Positions 1 through 7,943 of a stretch of 64,000 nucleotides of DNA are shown piece by piece. The number at the start of each line of letters is the position of its first letter. Within the stretch, counting starts at the first letter, position 1. The DNA comes from Shimia sp. R10_1 (GTDB lineage: Bacteria; Pseudomonadota; Alphaproteobacteria; Rhodobacterales; Rhodobacteraceae): assembly GCF_017744095.1 (NCBI RefSeq), contig NZ_JAGHQX010000013.1:1-64000 (forward strand). Reading direction: 5' to 3'. The notes under the pieces were generated by a model. It searched no databases and was not told the origin of the DNA. It saw only the letters and a list, made by a program, of their open reading frames with translations. Both the position numbers and the translations under genes were made by a program.

Positions 1-117
1 AAGATCATCGTCGCGATCAACAAAGACGAAGAAGCCCCAATCTTCCAGGTGGCAGACTACGGCCTCGTCGCAGACCTCTTTGACGCCGTTCCAGCCCTCA
101 CCGAAAAACTCGGATAA
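1..117 (+). CDS. etfA: Electron transfer flavoprotein alpha subunit, C-terminal end
   Basis: Only the last 38 codons are inside the window. They encode a tail with [15 protein letters not shown] and [12 protein letters not shown], which is the conserved C-terminal FAD-domain end of ETF alpha. The subunit carries electrons from acyl-CoA and other flavin dehydrogenases to ETF-ubiquinone oxidoreductase. An intrinsic terminator follows at 141-169. The 3-hydroxybutyryl-CoA dehydrogenase about 1 kb downstream on the same strand fits the common etfBA-hbd arrangement, here split by an oppositely oriented gene. Confidence 0.93.
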   Translation, partial: KIIVAINKDEEAPIFQVADYGLVADLFDAVPALTEKLG

Positions 118-140
118 GCTGGACAGCACACAGACACAGA

Positions 141-169
141 AAGGCCCGCCACTTTGGCGGGCCTTTTTT
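141..169 (+). terminator. Intrinsic terminator after etfA
   Basis: A 10-bp perfect stem (AAGGCCCGCC / GGCGGGCCTT) with a six-base loop runs into a T-rich tract, 23 bases after the etfA stop. The downstream gene is on the other strand, so it may work in both directions. Confidence 0.9.
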
Positions 170-205
170 GTCAGTACTTCGGTCTGTTCTCCGAAGACCT
201 GCGCC

Positions 206-1033
206 TTACACAAGCGCCTTCAGGCTCTCAGACACGGCCGCAGCGGTCTCCTCATGGGCTTTGACGCTCAGCATGCGTTGCGCGGCCCCACGCTCCAACG
301 TGCCAAACGCCATCCCCTCCACGCCTTGCGCCAAAGCGTCTTCGCTCAACACAACTTCAACCACGTCTTCCACCAAAGGCCGCAGCTCTTCGATCATCAG
401 TCGGTCCACAAACAGAGGGTCCGGCCCCAGCCCACTGGTGCCAAGCGCAGTCTCAGGCGCGTGATCGGCGACCCACAACAGCACCACTTTGCCACCAATG
501 GTATTGAGCAAAAGCTTCATCCGTGCGCTCCACGCCATCCGCAACTCATCGCGGACCATGGAATAGCGATCCGGCGTGCGGGCGCACAGCGTGCCCAACA
601 TATGACGCGTAAAATGAAACTCGCTAAAATCGATTTCGTTAAACACCATCTGCATCATATTGGAGGCGCCAATAAACCGATCGTTGCGGCGCGGATGCAC
701 CTTGTAATACCGGTTGGACATATTCTGCGCGCCCATGACCTGAACCACGGTCACCTCAGCCCTTTGCGCCATCTCCAAAACCGATGGCTCAGCCAGAAAG
801 GCGTCTATGCCAGCGTTCACATAGCCCAAATTCACACATGTAAGCGGCAGTGTCTGATCGACGATCTCCACAAACGGCTGCTGCACAAATTTCCCGTAGG
901 TTTCCGTCCCGCCAATAAATGCGACATACGGATCATCCAACGATTTCTGTGGCCCGCGAAACATCAGCCGCGACTCGCCATAATGACAGGGCTCGTACTC
1001 CAGCGCACCGCCATCCATCTTCTCGTAAGACAT
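206..1033 (-). CDS. DUF6473 family protein
   Basis: A 275-residue protein matching the DUF6473 family, common in Rhodobacterales and of unknown function. It has a GGTETYGKF segment near residue 41 that resembles the GDS/GxTxxxG nucleotide or ester-binding turn of SGNH-like folds, and a central motif with GAQNMSNRYY. No signal peptide or membrane segment is visible. The start ATG has GGGTGAG just upstream. It faces etfA tail to tail and is divergent from hbd. The resemblance to SGNH hydrolases is my inference only; in related genomes such proteins are often near sulfotransferase or glycan genes, which is not the case here. Confidence 0.8.
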   Translation of the reverse strand: MSYEKMDGGALEYEPCHYGESRLMFRGPQKSLDDPYVAFIGGTETYGKFVQQPFVEIVDQTLPLTCVNLGYVNAGIDAFLAEPSVLEMAQRAEVTVVQVMGAQNMSNRYYKVHPRRNDRFIGASNMMQMVFNEIDFSEFHFTRHMLGTLCARTPDRYSMVRDELRMAWSARMKLLLNTIGGKVVLLWVADHAPETALGTSGLGPDPLFVDRLMIEELRPLVEDVVEVVLSEDALAQGVEGMAFGTLERGAAQRMLSVKAHEETAAAVSESLKALV

Positions 1034-1192
1034 AATCTCACCCTAATTTTCTCACCCGTTTGGGAGAATCGCGCAAAGCTCTTGCTAAAAGGCTAATGCG
1101 CGCCTTTGACATAAGTTTTAGCGACTCCTCCCCCTTGCGGCTGTTGCGGAGGCAGGCATAAAGTCTGCGCAGAGCTCAGAGAGGATAATGAG

Positions 1193-2068
1193 ATGGACAT
1201 CAAAACGATTGGCGTCGTTGGCGCGGGCCAAATGGGCAACGGCATCGCACATGTTATGGCGCTTTCGGGATATGATGTGCTGCTCAATGACATCAATCAG
1301 GATGCGCTGGACGCCGCAGTCGCGCGCATCGACAAAAACCTAGAGCGGCAGGTCAGCCGTGAGAAGATTTCCGCCGATGCAAAGGCCGACGCCATGGGCC
1401 GCATCAACACCACGCTGAAACTGCCGGACCTTGGCACCACCGACCTGGTCATCGAAGCCGCGACGGAACGAGAAGAGATCAAACATCAGATCTTTGACAC
1501 CCTGAAGCCGCATCTCGCACCACATACGATTCTCACGTCAAACACCTCATCGATCTCTATCACACGTCTCGCCAGCCGCACGGACCGGCCAGAGCGTTTC
1601 ATGGGGTTCCACTTCATGAACCCTGTTCCGATGATGCAACTGGTCGAGCTGATCCGCGGCATCGCCACCGATGAGCCCACCTATAAAGCCTGTCTGAACA
1701 TCGTGGAGCGTCTTGGTAAAACTGCCGCCAGCGCCGAAGACTTCCCGGCCTTCATCGTGAACCGCATCCTGATCCCAATGATCAACGAAGCCTGCTACAC
1801 GCTCTATGAAGGCGTGGGCAACGTCGCCTCCATCGACAACGCCATGAAGCTGGGTGCAAACCATCCGATGGGGCCACTGGAACTCGCAGACTTCATCGGT
1901 CTGGACACCTGCCTTGCGATCATGAACGTGCTGCACGACGGCCTTGCAGACACCAAGTACCGCCCCTGCCCGCTGCTCACCAAATATGTCGAAGCGGGCT
2001 GGCTGGGTCGCAAAACCAAGCGCGGCTTTTATGACTACCGTGGCGAAACACCGGTTCCGACTCGCTGA
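1193..2068 (+). CDS. hbd: 3-hydroxybutyryl-CoA dehydrogenase
   Basis: A 291-residue cytosolic enzyme that interconverts acetoacetyl-CoA and 3-hydroxybutyryl-CoA with NAD(P)H, used in PHB turnover and short-chain fatty acid metabolism. The N-terminus has the Rossmann motif GVVGAGQMGNGIA (residues 7-19). The catalytic His lies in the segment MGFHFMNPVPMMQLVE, and the C-terminal domain has NHPMGPLELADFIGLD. Length is normal for the single-domain family. GAGAGG stands upstream of the start. It was probably inherited with the etfBA locus. A hexanoyl or longer substrate range cannot be excluded. Confidence 0.93.
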   Translation: MDIKTIGVVGAGQMGNGIAHVMALSGYDVLLNDINQDALDAAVARIDKNLERQVSREKISADAKADAMGRINTTLKLPDLGTTDLVIEAATEREEIKHQIFDTLKPHLAPHTILTSNTSSISITRLASRTDRPERFMGFHFMNPVPMMQLVELIRGIATDEPTYKACLNIVERLGKTAASAEDFPAFIVNRILIPMINEACYTLYEGVGNVASIDNAMKLGANHPMGPLELADFIGLDTCLAIMNVLHDGLADTKYRPCPLLTKYVEAGWLGRKTKRGFYDYRGETPVPTR

Positions 2069-2086
2069 TCCACACAGTGTGATCCA

Positions 2087-2120
2087 CAAAAAAAGGCGCG
2101 AGGATCTCCCTTCGCGCCTA
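2087..2120 (-). terminator. Terminator for the acyltransferase gene
   Basis: On the minus strand an 8-bp stem (AGGCGCGA / TCGCGCCT) is followed by seven T residues, just past the stop of the gene ending at 2147. Because it lies between convergent genes it may also limit readthrough from hbd. Confidence 0.85.
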
Positions 2121-2146
2121 ACATCAACAAGTGGATAAATCGCGCT

Positions 2147-3034
2147 TTATGCGCCCTTGCCCAGATCCAGTGTATGCTGGCGCAGCCACGCCATAAAACC
2201 ACGCGGATCCGTGTGCAGGCGTTCCATCTGTTCATCCGTCAAAGGCTTGCCAACCACCGGTTTCTGCGGCTTGTGACAAGAGCGCACGATCTCGTGCAAC
2301 AGCAGGCCCTGCCGCAAAATCGGTGAAATCTTGTTGGCAATTTGATAGGCACGGCTGTTTTGCCCCGGATAGAAAATCGGCACGACGCGCGCACCAGACC
2401 GGCGGATCATCTGTGCTGTGAACACATTCCATTCCCGCTCAATCGCCGGGCCAAACCAAGTGTCAGAGCTCATCACCACCCCGGATGGGAAAAGCGCGAC
2501 AACGCCCCCCTCTTTCAGATGCGCCATCGCTTTCCCGCGCATCTCAACCATCTTGCGCTGTGCGTCAGGATCATGCGGGAACGGCACCGGGATCATAAAA
2601 CTGGAGGCGGTCTCATCCAGTCCCGTCAATACGGAACGCGTCAAGATGCGATAGTCCTGGCGCACCCGTCCGATCAGGTCGGCAAAAATCATGCCGTCCA
2701 CCATACCATGGGGATGGTTGGCAACCACAACCACAGGGCCGTCTGTCGGAATATTATCCAGCTGCTCCAGCGGGGTGGTCAGATCAATGCCCATGACATT
2801 CAGCGCACCACGCCAGAAATTTTGGCCACGATACTGCTCGGTGCTGCGCTCAAACTTATTGACCATGCGCAACACAGTCAGCTTGCCTGTGAACCATTCG
2901 ATGGCGCGAATGGCGAAGGCCGTCCAACGGTCATCAAAAGAATTGGCATACGTCAACGTGCGCCGATCATAGATATGACCGTCGGTTTCGCTGGCAGGTT
3001 TGTTAACCTGCGCCTCTGGCACTGTGTCTACCAA
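2147..3034 (-). CDS. Lysophospholipid acyltransferase family protein (PlsC-like)
   Basis: A 295-residue PlsC-superfamily acyltransferase. The catalytic block NHPHGMVDG (residues 106-114) gives His107 and Asp113 in the HX5D spacing typical of the hemolysin-type or ornithine-lipid-type branch, rather than the HX4D of classic PlsC. A second conserved block, LFPSGVVMSS, lies near residue 206. It probably transfers an acyl group to a lysolipid at the inner membrane face. No clear transmembrane helix is seen, so it would be peripheral. It is a single gene with its own terminator. An ornithine-lipid or aminolipid role (OlsA-like) is possible. Confidence 0.85.
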   Translation of the reverse strand: MVDTVPEAQVNKPASETDGHIYDRRTLTYANSFDDRWTAFAIRAIEWFTGKLTVLRMVNKFERSTEQYRGQNFWRGALNVMGIDLTTPLEQLDNIPTDGPVVVVANHPHGMVDGMIFADLIGRVRQDYRILTRSVLTGLDETASSFMIPVPFPHDPDAQRKMVEMRGKAMAHLKEGGVVALFPSGVVMSSDTWFGPAIEREWNVFTAQMIRRSGARVVPIFYPGQNSRAYQIANKISPILRQGLLLHEIVRSCHKPQKPVVGKPLTDEQMERLHTDPRGFMAWLRQHTLDLGKGA

Positions 3035-3063
3035 GTCCGTCTTCCTGTGCCACCGCGGCCCGA

Positions 3064-3342
3064 TTAAAAGCCTTCGCCGAACTTGTCTGCGACAAGCGCC
3101 TCAATGGCGTCGGCCAAGGCCAAAGCATCTGGCCCGCTGGTTTCTACGTCAATGCTGGTGCCTTTGGAGGCCGCCAACATCAGCAAACCCATAATACTGT
3201 CCCCACCTGCACTCAAGCCATCCTTCGCGACTTCTGCGGTGGCGTCAAATCCTTCGACAACTTCAACAAGCTTGGCGGAGGCCCGCGCGTGCAGCCCTTT
3301 TTCGTTCACGATCTGCATCGTGCGTTGGACAATCTGGCTCAT
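3064..3342 (-). CDS. ptsH: HPr phosphocarrier protein
   Basis: A 92-residue HPr. The phosphoacceptor is His18 in GLHARASAK, and the regulatory serine is Ser49 in GGDSIMGLLML, the site used by HPr kinase. The chosen ATG starts MSQIVQRTM, preceded by CAGGGTAG. An upstream in-frame ATG at 3375 would add 11 unconserved residues. It is the last gene of the hprK-rapZ-EIIA-HPr block, 4 bases after the EIIA stop. No EI or sugar permease is nearby, so it is expected to act in regulation rather than sugar uptake. Confidence 0.95.
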   Translation of the reverse strand: MSQIVQRTMQIVNEKGLHARASAKLVEVVEGFDATAEVAKDGLSAGGDSIMGLLMLAASKGTSIDVETSGPDALALADAIEALVADKFGEGF

Positions 3343-3346
3343 GTCA

Positions 3347-3739
3347 CTACCCTGCTTGAATATTTTGGCTGTCAATATACTTGCGACCGGCCTCTAGCGC
3401 AGCGCGCACGGCCTCGGCCACATCTAAATGGCGGCTTTTGGCCAATTTGATCAACATTGGTAAATTTGCACCATAGAGAATGCGACGATTGCTCGGCGCA
3501 CAGGCGCGCAGACTCAAATTGGACGGCGATCCCCCAAACATATCGGTGACAATCACCACGCCATCGCCGCGATCAACGGCGTCGGCAGCCTCACAAATTT
3601 CACGCTGTTTCTGGGGGCGATCGTGATCGGCCTCAATCGTTATGGCCGCAACAGCACCCTGTGCGCCGACCACATGCTCCATGGCGGCCAGATACTCTTT
3701 GGCCAACCCGCCATGTGCGACGATGACTATTCCGATCAA
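3347..3739 (-). CDS. PTS EIIA-Man family regulatory protein
   Basis: With the TTG start at 3739 the protein is 130 residues and begins IGIVIVAHGG, placing the phosphorylatable His at residue 9. The segment VIVTDMFGGSPSNL is the second family hallmark. The TTG overlaps the rapZ stop as TTGA and is preceded by GGGGAAAG, so I prefer it to the ATG at 3766, which would add nine residues of rapZ overlap. It accepts phosphate from HPr and lacks IIB and IIC partners here, the pattern of the alphaproteobacterial PTS-Ntr-like signalling system that controls carbon use and ChvG/ChvI output. Confidence 0.93.
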   Translation of the reverse strand: MIGIVIVAHGGLAKEYLAAMEHVVGAQGAVAAITIEADHDRPQKQREICEAADAVDRGDGVVIVTDMFGGSPSNLSLRACAPSNRRILYGANLPMLIKLAKSRHLDVAEAVRAALEAGRKYIDSQNIQAG

Positions 3740-4659
3740 ACTGTTCTTTCCCCATCTTCCTGGCAAATCGGTCTGCGGGCAGGCAGCGAGGCAAACCGAT
3801 TAAGCTCGCGATGCCTTATAGACACCTGCCAGCCCCTGTTTGCAAGGGATTCGGCCATCGTTTCGGTGACAAAGACAGAGCGATGTTTGCCCCCCGTACA
3901 CCCAAACGCAATCATTAAATGGCTGCGCCCTTCGCGGATATATCCAGGCAATACCCCATCAATCATCTGCTGCGCTGTTGTCATGAAGGGGGCAAATCCC
4001 GGATCTTCAGCGACATAGGCGCCAACAGCGGCGTCCCCGCCATCCAACGCGCGCAGATCTTCCTGCCAGTGCGGATTGTGCAGAAATCTGCAATCAATCA
4101 CGATATCGGCGCCCTGCGGCAAGCCCCGCTTATAGCTGAACGATGTGATCGTCAGCCCGATCGCCTGATCGCTCAACTGTGAAAAGCGCCCCTGTACCGC
4201 CTGTCGCAACTCGTGCGGGCTCAGTTCAGACGTGTCGATCAAGACATCCGCATGGTTGCGCAATCCACTCAGCAGCGACAGTTCACGGTCAATGCCTTCG
4301 GTGGGATCTTCCTGTCGCGCCATCGGGTGGTTGCGACGCGTCTCATTGTACCGCCGGCGCAGCACGTCTGCGCGACAATCCAGATAAAGAAGATCCGCCG
4401 CAGCATTCGGAATCGCGCGCGCGATGTCCATCGCAGACAGCAAAGCGTCCCGAGAAAAGTCGCGGTTTCGCACATCCAGGCCCAGCGCCATCGGCTGGCA
4501 CAATGGCTCACCGGACAGCAACCGCTCAAGCAGTCCCAGCGGCAGGTTGTCGATGGTTTCGAACCCAACATCCTCCAGCGCTTTGATCGCGGTTGAACGT
4601 CCAGCGCCAGATGGCCCGGTCAGCAAAACAAGTGGATAAGTGTTCTCAGAGGCGGGCAT
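3736..4659 (-). CDS. rapZ: RNase adapter protein RapZ (YvcJ family nucleotide-binding protein)
   Basis: A 307-residue P-loop protein with Walker A GPSGAGRS at residues 15-22 and C-terminal blocks TSFSYKRGLP and FGCTGGKHRSVF, which are diagnostic for RapZ. In enterobacteria the family binds small RNAs and UDP-GlcNAc and directs RNase E; the alphaproteobacterial role is less well known. The gene lies between hprK (10 bases upstream) and EIIA (4-base overlap), so it is coupled to the phosphotransfer genes. The start is preceded by AAGGAC. Confidence 0.94.
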   Translation of the reverse strand: MPASENTYPLVLLTGPSGAGRSTAIKALEDVGFETIDNLPLGLLERLLSGEPLCQPMALGLDVRNRDFSRDALLSAMDIARAIPNAAADLLYLDCRADVLRRRYNETRRNHPMARQEDPTEGIDRELSLLSGLRNHADVLIDTSELSPHELRQAVQGRFSQLSDQAIGLTITSFSYKRGLPQGADIVIDCRFLHNPHWQEDLRALDGGDAAVGAYVAEDPGFAPFMTTAQQMIDGVLPGYIREGRSHLMIAFGCTGGKHRSVFVTETMAESLANRGWQVSIRHRELNRFASLPARRPICQEDGERTV

Positions 4660-4668
4660 GTTCCGTCC

Positions 4669-5145
4669 TTAAGCGTTTCGACCATGGCGCAGCATCTGCA
4701 AAATCGCCGCCGCAAAATAAGGGGCATCCACCCCCCAGAGCAAAGGGACCGGCTTGCCCAGAATATGCGCCTCGCGCGGGTGCGGCAAACGATCCATCTC
4801 TATCTGATCCAAATCCACAACCAGTTGCAAACGGGCCTGCAGCTCTGTCTCCGCACGTAAGATACCGACCCCACGCGCTTCGACAAGCCCACGTGTGGTG
4901 TCTGGCGCACGCACCCAAAGTCCGTCTCCGGCCTGCCGCACAAGCGTTTGGTCATCCGCAACCAGCATCGCACCATAAGCCATCAACTGAAGCGACAGAG
5001 AGGATTTTCCGCGCCCGGATGCCCCCCGGATGAACACAGCCCGCCCCGCATCTGCCACACAGGATCCGTGCAGCAAGACTTCGTCTGCTTGCCCTTTCGA
5101 TTGGTCTGTTGATGCGCTCACCATATTGCTGCGCGCCTGCTCCAT
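4669..5145 (-). CDS. hprK: HPr kinase/phosphorylase, short alphaproteobacterial type
   Basis: A 158-residue protein with Walker A GASGRGKS at residues 41-48 and AMLVADDQTLV just after it. It corresponds only to the C-terminal catalytic domain of Gram-positive HprK, as is usual in alphaproteobacteria. It phosphorylates or dephosphorylates the HPr serine. It begins 3 bases after the chvG stop, with no strong ribosome site, which suggests translational coupling to chvG. Confidence 0.93.
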   Translation of the reverse strand: MEQARSNMVSASTDQSKGQADEVLLHGSCVADAGRAVFIRGASGRGKSSLSLQLMAYGAMLVADDQTLVRQAGDGLWVRAPDTTRGLVEARGVGILRAETELQARLQLVVDLDQIEMDRLPHPREAHILGKPVPLLWGVDAPYFAAAILQMLRHGRNA

Positions 5146-5148
5146 AGC

Positions 5149-6843
5149 TCAGACCGGCAGGCCAACAACAAAGCGCGCGCCCAACGGCTCAGAGGTCACA
5201 TCCGCATCCGTGGGGCGAATGTTTTCGGCCCAGATCACACCGCCATGGGCTTCGACGATCTGTTTGGAAATCGCGAGACCAAGACCAGAGTTGTTGCCAA
5301 ACTGCGACTCGGGCCGATGGGAATAGAAACGGTTGAAGATCTTGTTCAGGGACTGCTCAGGAATGCCTGGCCCGGTGTCTTCCACCACCACCAGCACGCG
5401 GTTTTCACGCCGCCGCACCCAAATCCGGATCGCGTCACCCTCTTCACAGAAACTGATCGCATTGGTGATCAGATTGACAAACACCTGCGCCAAACGCGCT
5501 TCAAGCCCATGAATGTCAATCGGCCCCTCCGGCAGGTCGGCGATAAAATCGATGCTCTTTGATTTGGCATCTTCGCTCAGATACTGCGCCAGATTGCCAA
5601 TCATCACCAACAGATCGAAGGTCTCTTCTTCTTCTTTGACCAGCTCGCTATCAAGCCGCGACGCATTGGAAATATCGCTCACCAAACGGTCCAGACGACG
5701 CACATCATGTTCGATCACGTTCAGCAATTTCTCGCGATGCTCATCTTTTTTTACAACCCGCAGCGATCCCACCGCCGAACGCAGCGACGCCAAGGGGTTC
5801 TTGATCTCGTGGGCCACGTCGGCCGCAAATTGTTCGTTGCTGTCGATACGCTCATAAAGCGCAGAAACCATGCCGCGCAGCGCGCCGGACAAACGGCCAA
5901 TTTCATCAGGCCGCGCCGTAAGATCGGGAATGCGCACGCGCCCCGGATTGACCTTGCGGTTGTCTTTGTCACCGCCAAGCTCGGCCGCAGCCGCCAGATC
6001 AGACAGCGGGTTGGAAATCGTCGAGGCCAGCACCATCGACAATCCGACGGACACCACAATCGCGATCAAAAACATCTGCAGCACGCGTTCCCGCTCAGAG
6101 CTGACCATGTCATCAAGTTCACCAGACGCACTGGTCAGCGTCACGGCACCAACCACCTGCGCCCCCTGTCGGATCGGCACCGCCATCGCAAAGACACGAT
6201 CACCAGACATATCCGTCAACGTCACCAGGCGTTCTTCCCCAGTCACCGCTTCCTGGGCCAACACCAGTAGTTTTTCTTGCAACCCTGCACCACGTGGGGC
6301 TGTGGGCTCACTTGATCCCACCACCGCGTCCCAAAGACGGCTCAGCGCAGATGTCAGGGGCGTGCCATCTGGACGCTCGGCAAAATCATCAGCCGCAGAG
6401 GCTGACGCGCTGCCCTCATTCGCGCCCACCACATTGGGGGCCGTGTCAAATACAGTCACACTTGTGCCGGTCTGCAGCGGCAACTTTTGCAAAGTGGCCG
6501 CAACATCCACACCGTCATTTGTCGCAAGATTGACCGGCGCCCCCGCCGGAAGCTGCGCTTCAAAAGCCCCAGCTATCAACCGCGCCTCAGTGACAAGCCC
6601 AGACGCCCGCTGCACAGCAAAACTGTCGCGCGCACTGTTGAGATACAGGATACCCGCGACCAGAACGCACAGCGCGATCAGGTTAAACGTGATGATTTTC
6701 CGCGTGAGAGGCGATTTGCTCAGCGGCAACAGCCGGCGACGGTCACGCCGACCTCGCATTTCTCTTTCGGCACGGGCTTCAGGCGCGACCCAATCGTCAC
6801 CCAAAACAACGTCCCCGTCCCGCCCTTGCGCCATGTCTCGCAC
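5149..6843 (-). CDS. chvG: Sensor histidine kinase ChvG (ExoS family)
   Basis: A 564-residue membrane kinase. There is a first transmembrane helix at about 50-69, a periplasmic sensing region to about 255, a second helix at about 256-276, a HAMP-like linker, and a HisKA domain with phosphoacceptor His345 in FAADVAHEIKNPL. The ATPase boxes follow (NLITNAISF, DTGPGIP, NSGLGLAIS). It is the partner of the ChvI regulator 24 bases upstream. Orthologues respond to acid or envelope stress and control exopolysaccharide, motility and host interaction genes. The start codon is GTG with AAAGGA at good spacing; an ATG three codons in is the alternative. Confidence 0.95.
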   Translation of the reverse strand: MRDMAQGRDGDVVLGDDWVAPEARAEREMRGRRDRRRLLPLSKSPLTRKIITFNLIALCVLVAGILYLNSARDSFAVQRASGLVTEARLIAGAFEAQLPAGAPVNLATNDGVDVAATLQKLPLQTGTSVTVFDTAPNVVGANEGSASASAADDFAERPDGTPLTSALSRLWDAVVGSSEPTAPRGAGLQEKLLVLAQEAVTGEERLVTLTDMSGDRVFAMAVPIRQGAQVVGAVTLTSASGELDDMVSSERERVLQMFLIAIVVSVGLSMVLASTISNPLSDLAAAAELGGDKDNRKVNPGRVRIPDLTARPDEIGRLSGALRGMVSALYERIDSNEQFAADVAHEIKNPLASLRSAVGSLRVVKKDEHREKLLNVIEHDVRRLDRLVSDISNASRLDSELVKEEEETFDLLVMIGNLAQYLSEDAKSKSIDFIADLPEGPIDIHGLEARLAQVFVNLITNAISFCEEGDAIRIWVRRRENRVLVVVEDTGPGIPEQSLNKIFNRFYSHRPESQFGNNSGLGLAISKQIVEAHGGVIWAENIRPTDADVTSEPLGARFVVGLPV

Positions 6844-6867
6844 GTCGGTCCTTTCGGCCTTACGTCG

Positions 6868-7569
6868 TTACTCTTCGTTGTACCTATAGCCAATGCCATA
6901 CAGCGTCTCAATCGCGGAAAAATCCGAATCCGCGGTACGCATCTTCTTGCGCAAGCGTTTGATATGGCTGTCAATGGTACGGTCGTCCACATAGACCTGG
7001 TCGTCATAGGCGACATCCATCAGCTGGTCTCGGCTCTTTACAAAACCGGGGCGCTGCGCAAGCGCCTGCAACAGCAAGAACTCAGTGACAGTCAATGTCA
7101 CGTCCTTGCCTTTCCAGCTCACGGAATGGCGCAGCGGATCCATCGTCAGATCGCCGCGTTCCATAATTTTGGTGTCTTCGGTGTCACCCACGATGTCACC
7201 GTCCACAGCTTCCTGACGGCGGAGCAGGGCACGAATGCGCTCCACCAGAAGGCGCTGACTGAACGGTTTCTTGACGTAGTCATCCGCGCCCATGCGCAGA
7301 CCCAGAACTTCGTCGATCTCATCATCCTTGGAGGTCAGAAAAATCACAGGCATCGTGGTTTTCTGACGCAGCCGTTGCAACAGATCCATGCCATCCATGC
7401 GCGGCATTTTGATATCCAGCACAGCCATGTCGGGAAGTTTCTTGTTGAATGCGTCCAGCGCCTGCTGGCCATCATTATAGGTCTCGACTTCAAAACCCTC
7501 GGCCTCAAGGGTGATTGAAACCGACGTCAAAATGTTTCTGTCGTCGTCCACGAGGGCAATTCTTGACAT
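6868..7569 (-). CDS. chvI: Response regulator ChvI, OmpR/PhoB family
   Basis: A 233-residue regulator. The receiver domain has the acidic pair in LVDDD (residues 6-10) and phosphoacceptor Asp52 in [11 protein letters not shown]. The C-terminal winged helix ends with the characteristic [15 protein letters not shown]. It is the first gene of the chvI-chvG-hprK-rapZ-EIIA-HPr block and is divergent from pckA across a 374-bp spacer, a synteny conserved in many alphaproteobacteria. Confidence 0.96.
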   Translation of the reverse strand: MSRIALVDDDRNILTSVSITLEAEGFEVETYNDGQQALDAFNKKLPDMAVLDIKMPRMDGMDLLQRLRQKTTMPVIFLTSKDDEIDEVLGLRMGADDYVKKPFSQRLLVERIRALLRRQEAVDGDIVGDTEDTKIMERGDLTMDPLRHSVSWKGKDVTLTVTEFLLLQALAQRPGFVKSRDQLMDVAYDDQVYVDDRTIDSHIKRLRKKMRTADSDFSAIETLYGIGYRYNEE

Positions 7570-7746
7570 CGGACGGATCCTCTTACTGCTCTTATTTTAT
7601 GCCTAATTTTTTAGACATTATGCGCATCTCACGTACCGGCAATCAACGCAAAAGTGCGATTCGGGTCTCAAACCGGACTTATTAGGCCGCAAAATCGCTA
7701 ACCAATGGCTAAATTGTCTCACTTTCAGAGACAAACAGCCCAACAA

Positions 7747-7797
7747 TGTTCCGATCGGAACACTTGGTTGCGCTAACCTGAATTTGGTTGCGCTAAC
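7747..7797. promoter_or_regulatory. Operator cluster in the chvI-pckA spacer
   Basis: The 374-bp spacer 7570-7943 holds a perfect 16-base palindrome TGTTCCGATCGGAACA (7747-7762). Two copies of TTGGTTGCGCTAAC follow at 7764-7777 and 7784-7797, exactly 20 bp apart. The GCGCTAAC part matches one half of the GTTAGCGCTAAC-type site I recall for the LacI-family regulators CceR (Rhodobacter) and PckR (Sinorhizobium), both of which control pckA. The repeats lie about 150 bp before pckA. I see nothing else in the spacer beyond AT-rich sequence near the chvI start. Confidence 0.55.
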
Positions 7798-7943
7798 TAT
7801 GCCAAAGCGTCCTGTTCTTCCAATAAATCCTCATGTTAAGACCGACGGACAACGCCGAGGAGACGGTGGTCGCGCAAGATTATTGCCCCCTCAAGTTCAT
7901 TAAAGATCGCCGCCAAAACCGCGCGGCTACAGGAGTGTAAGAA

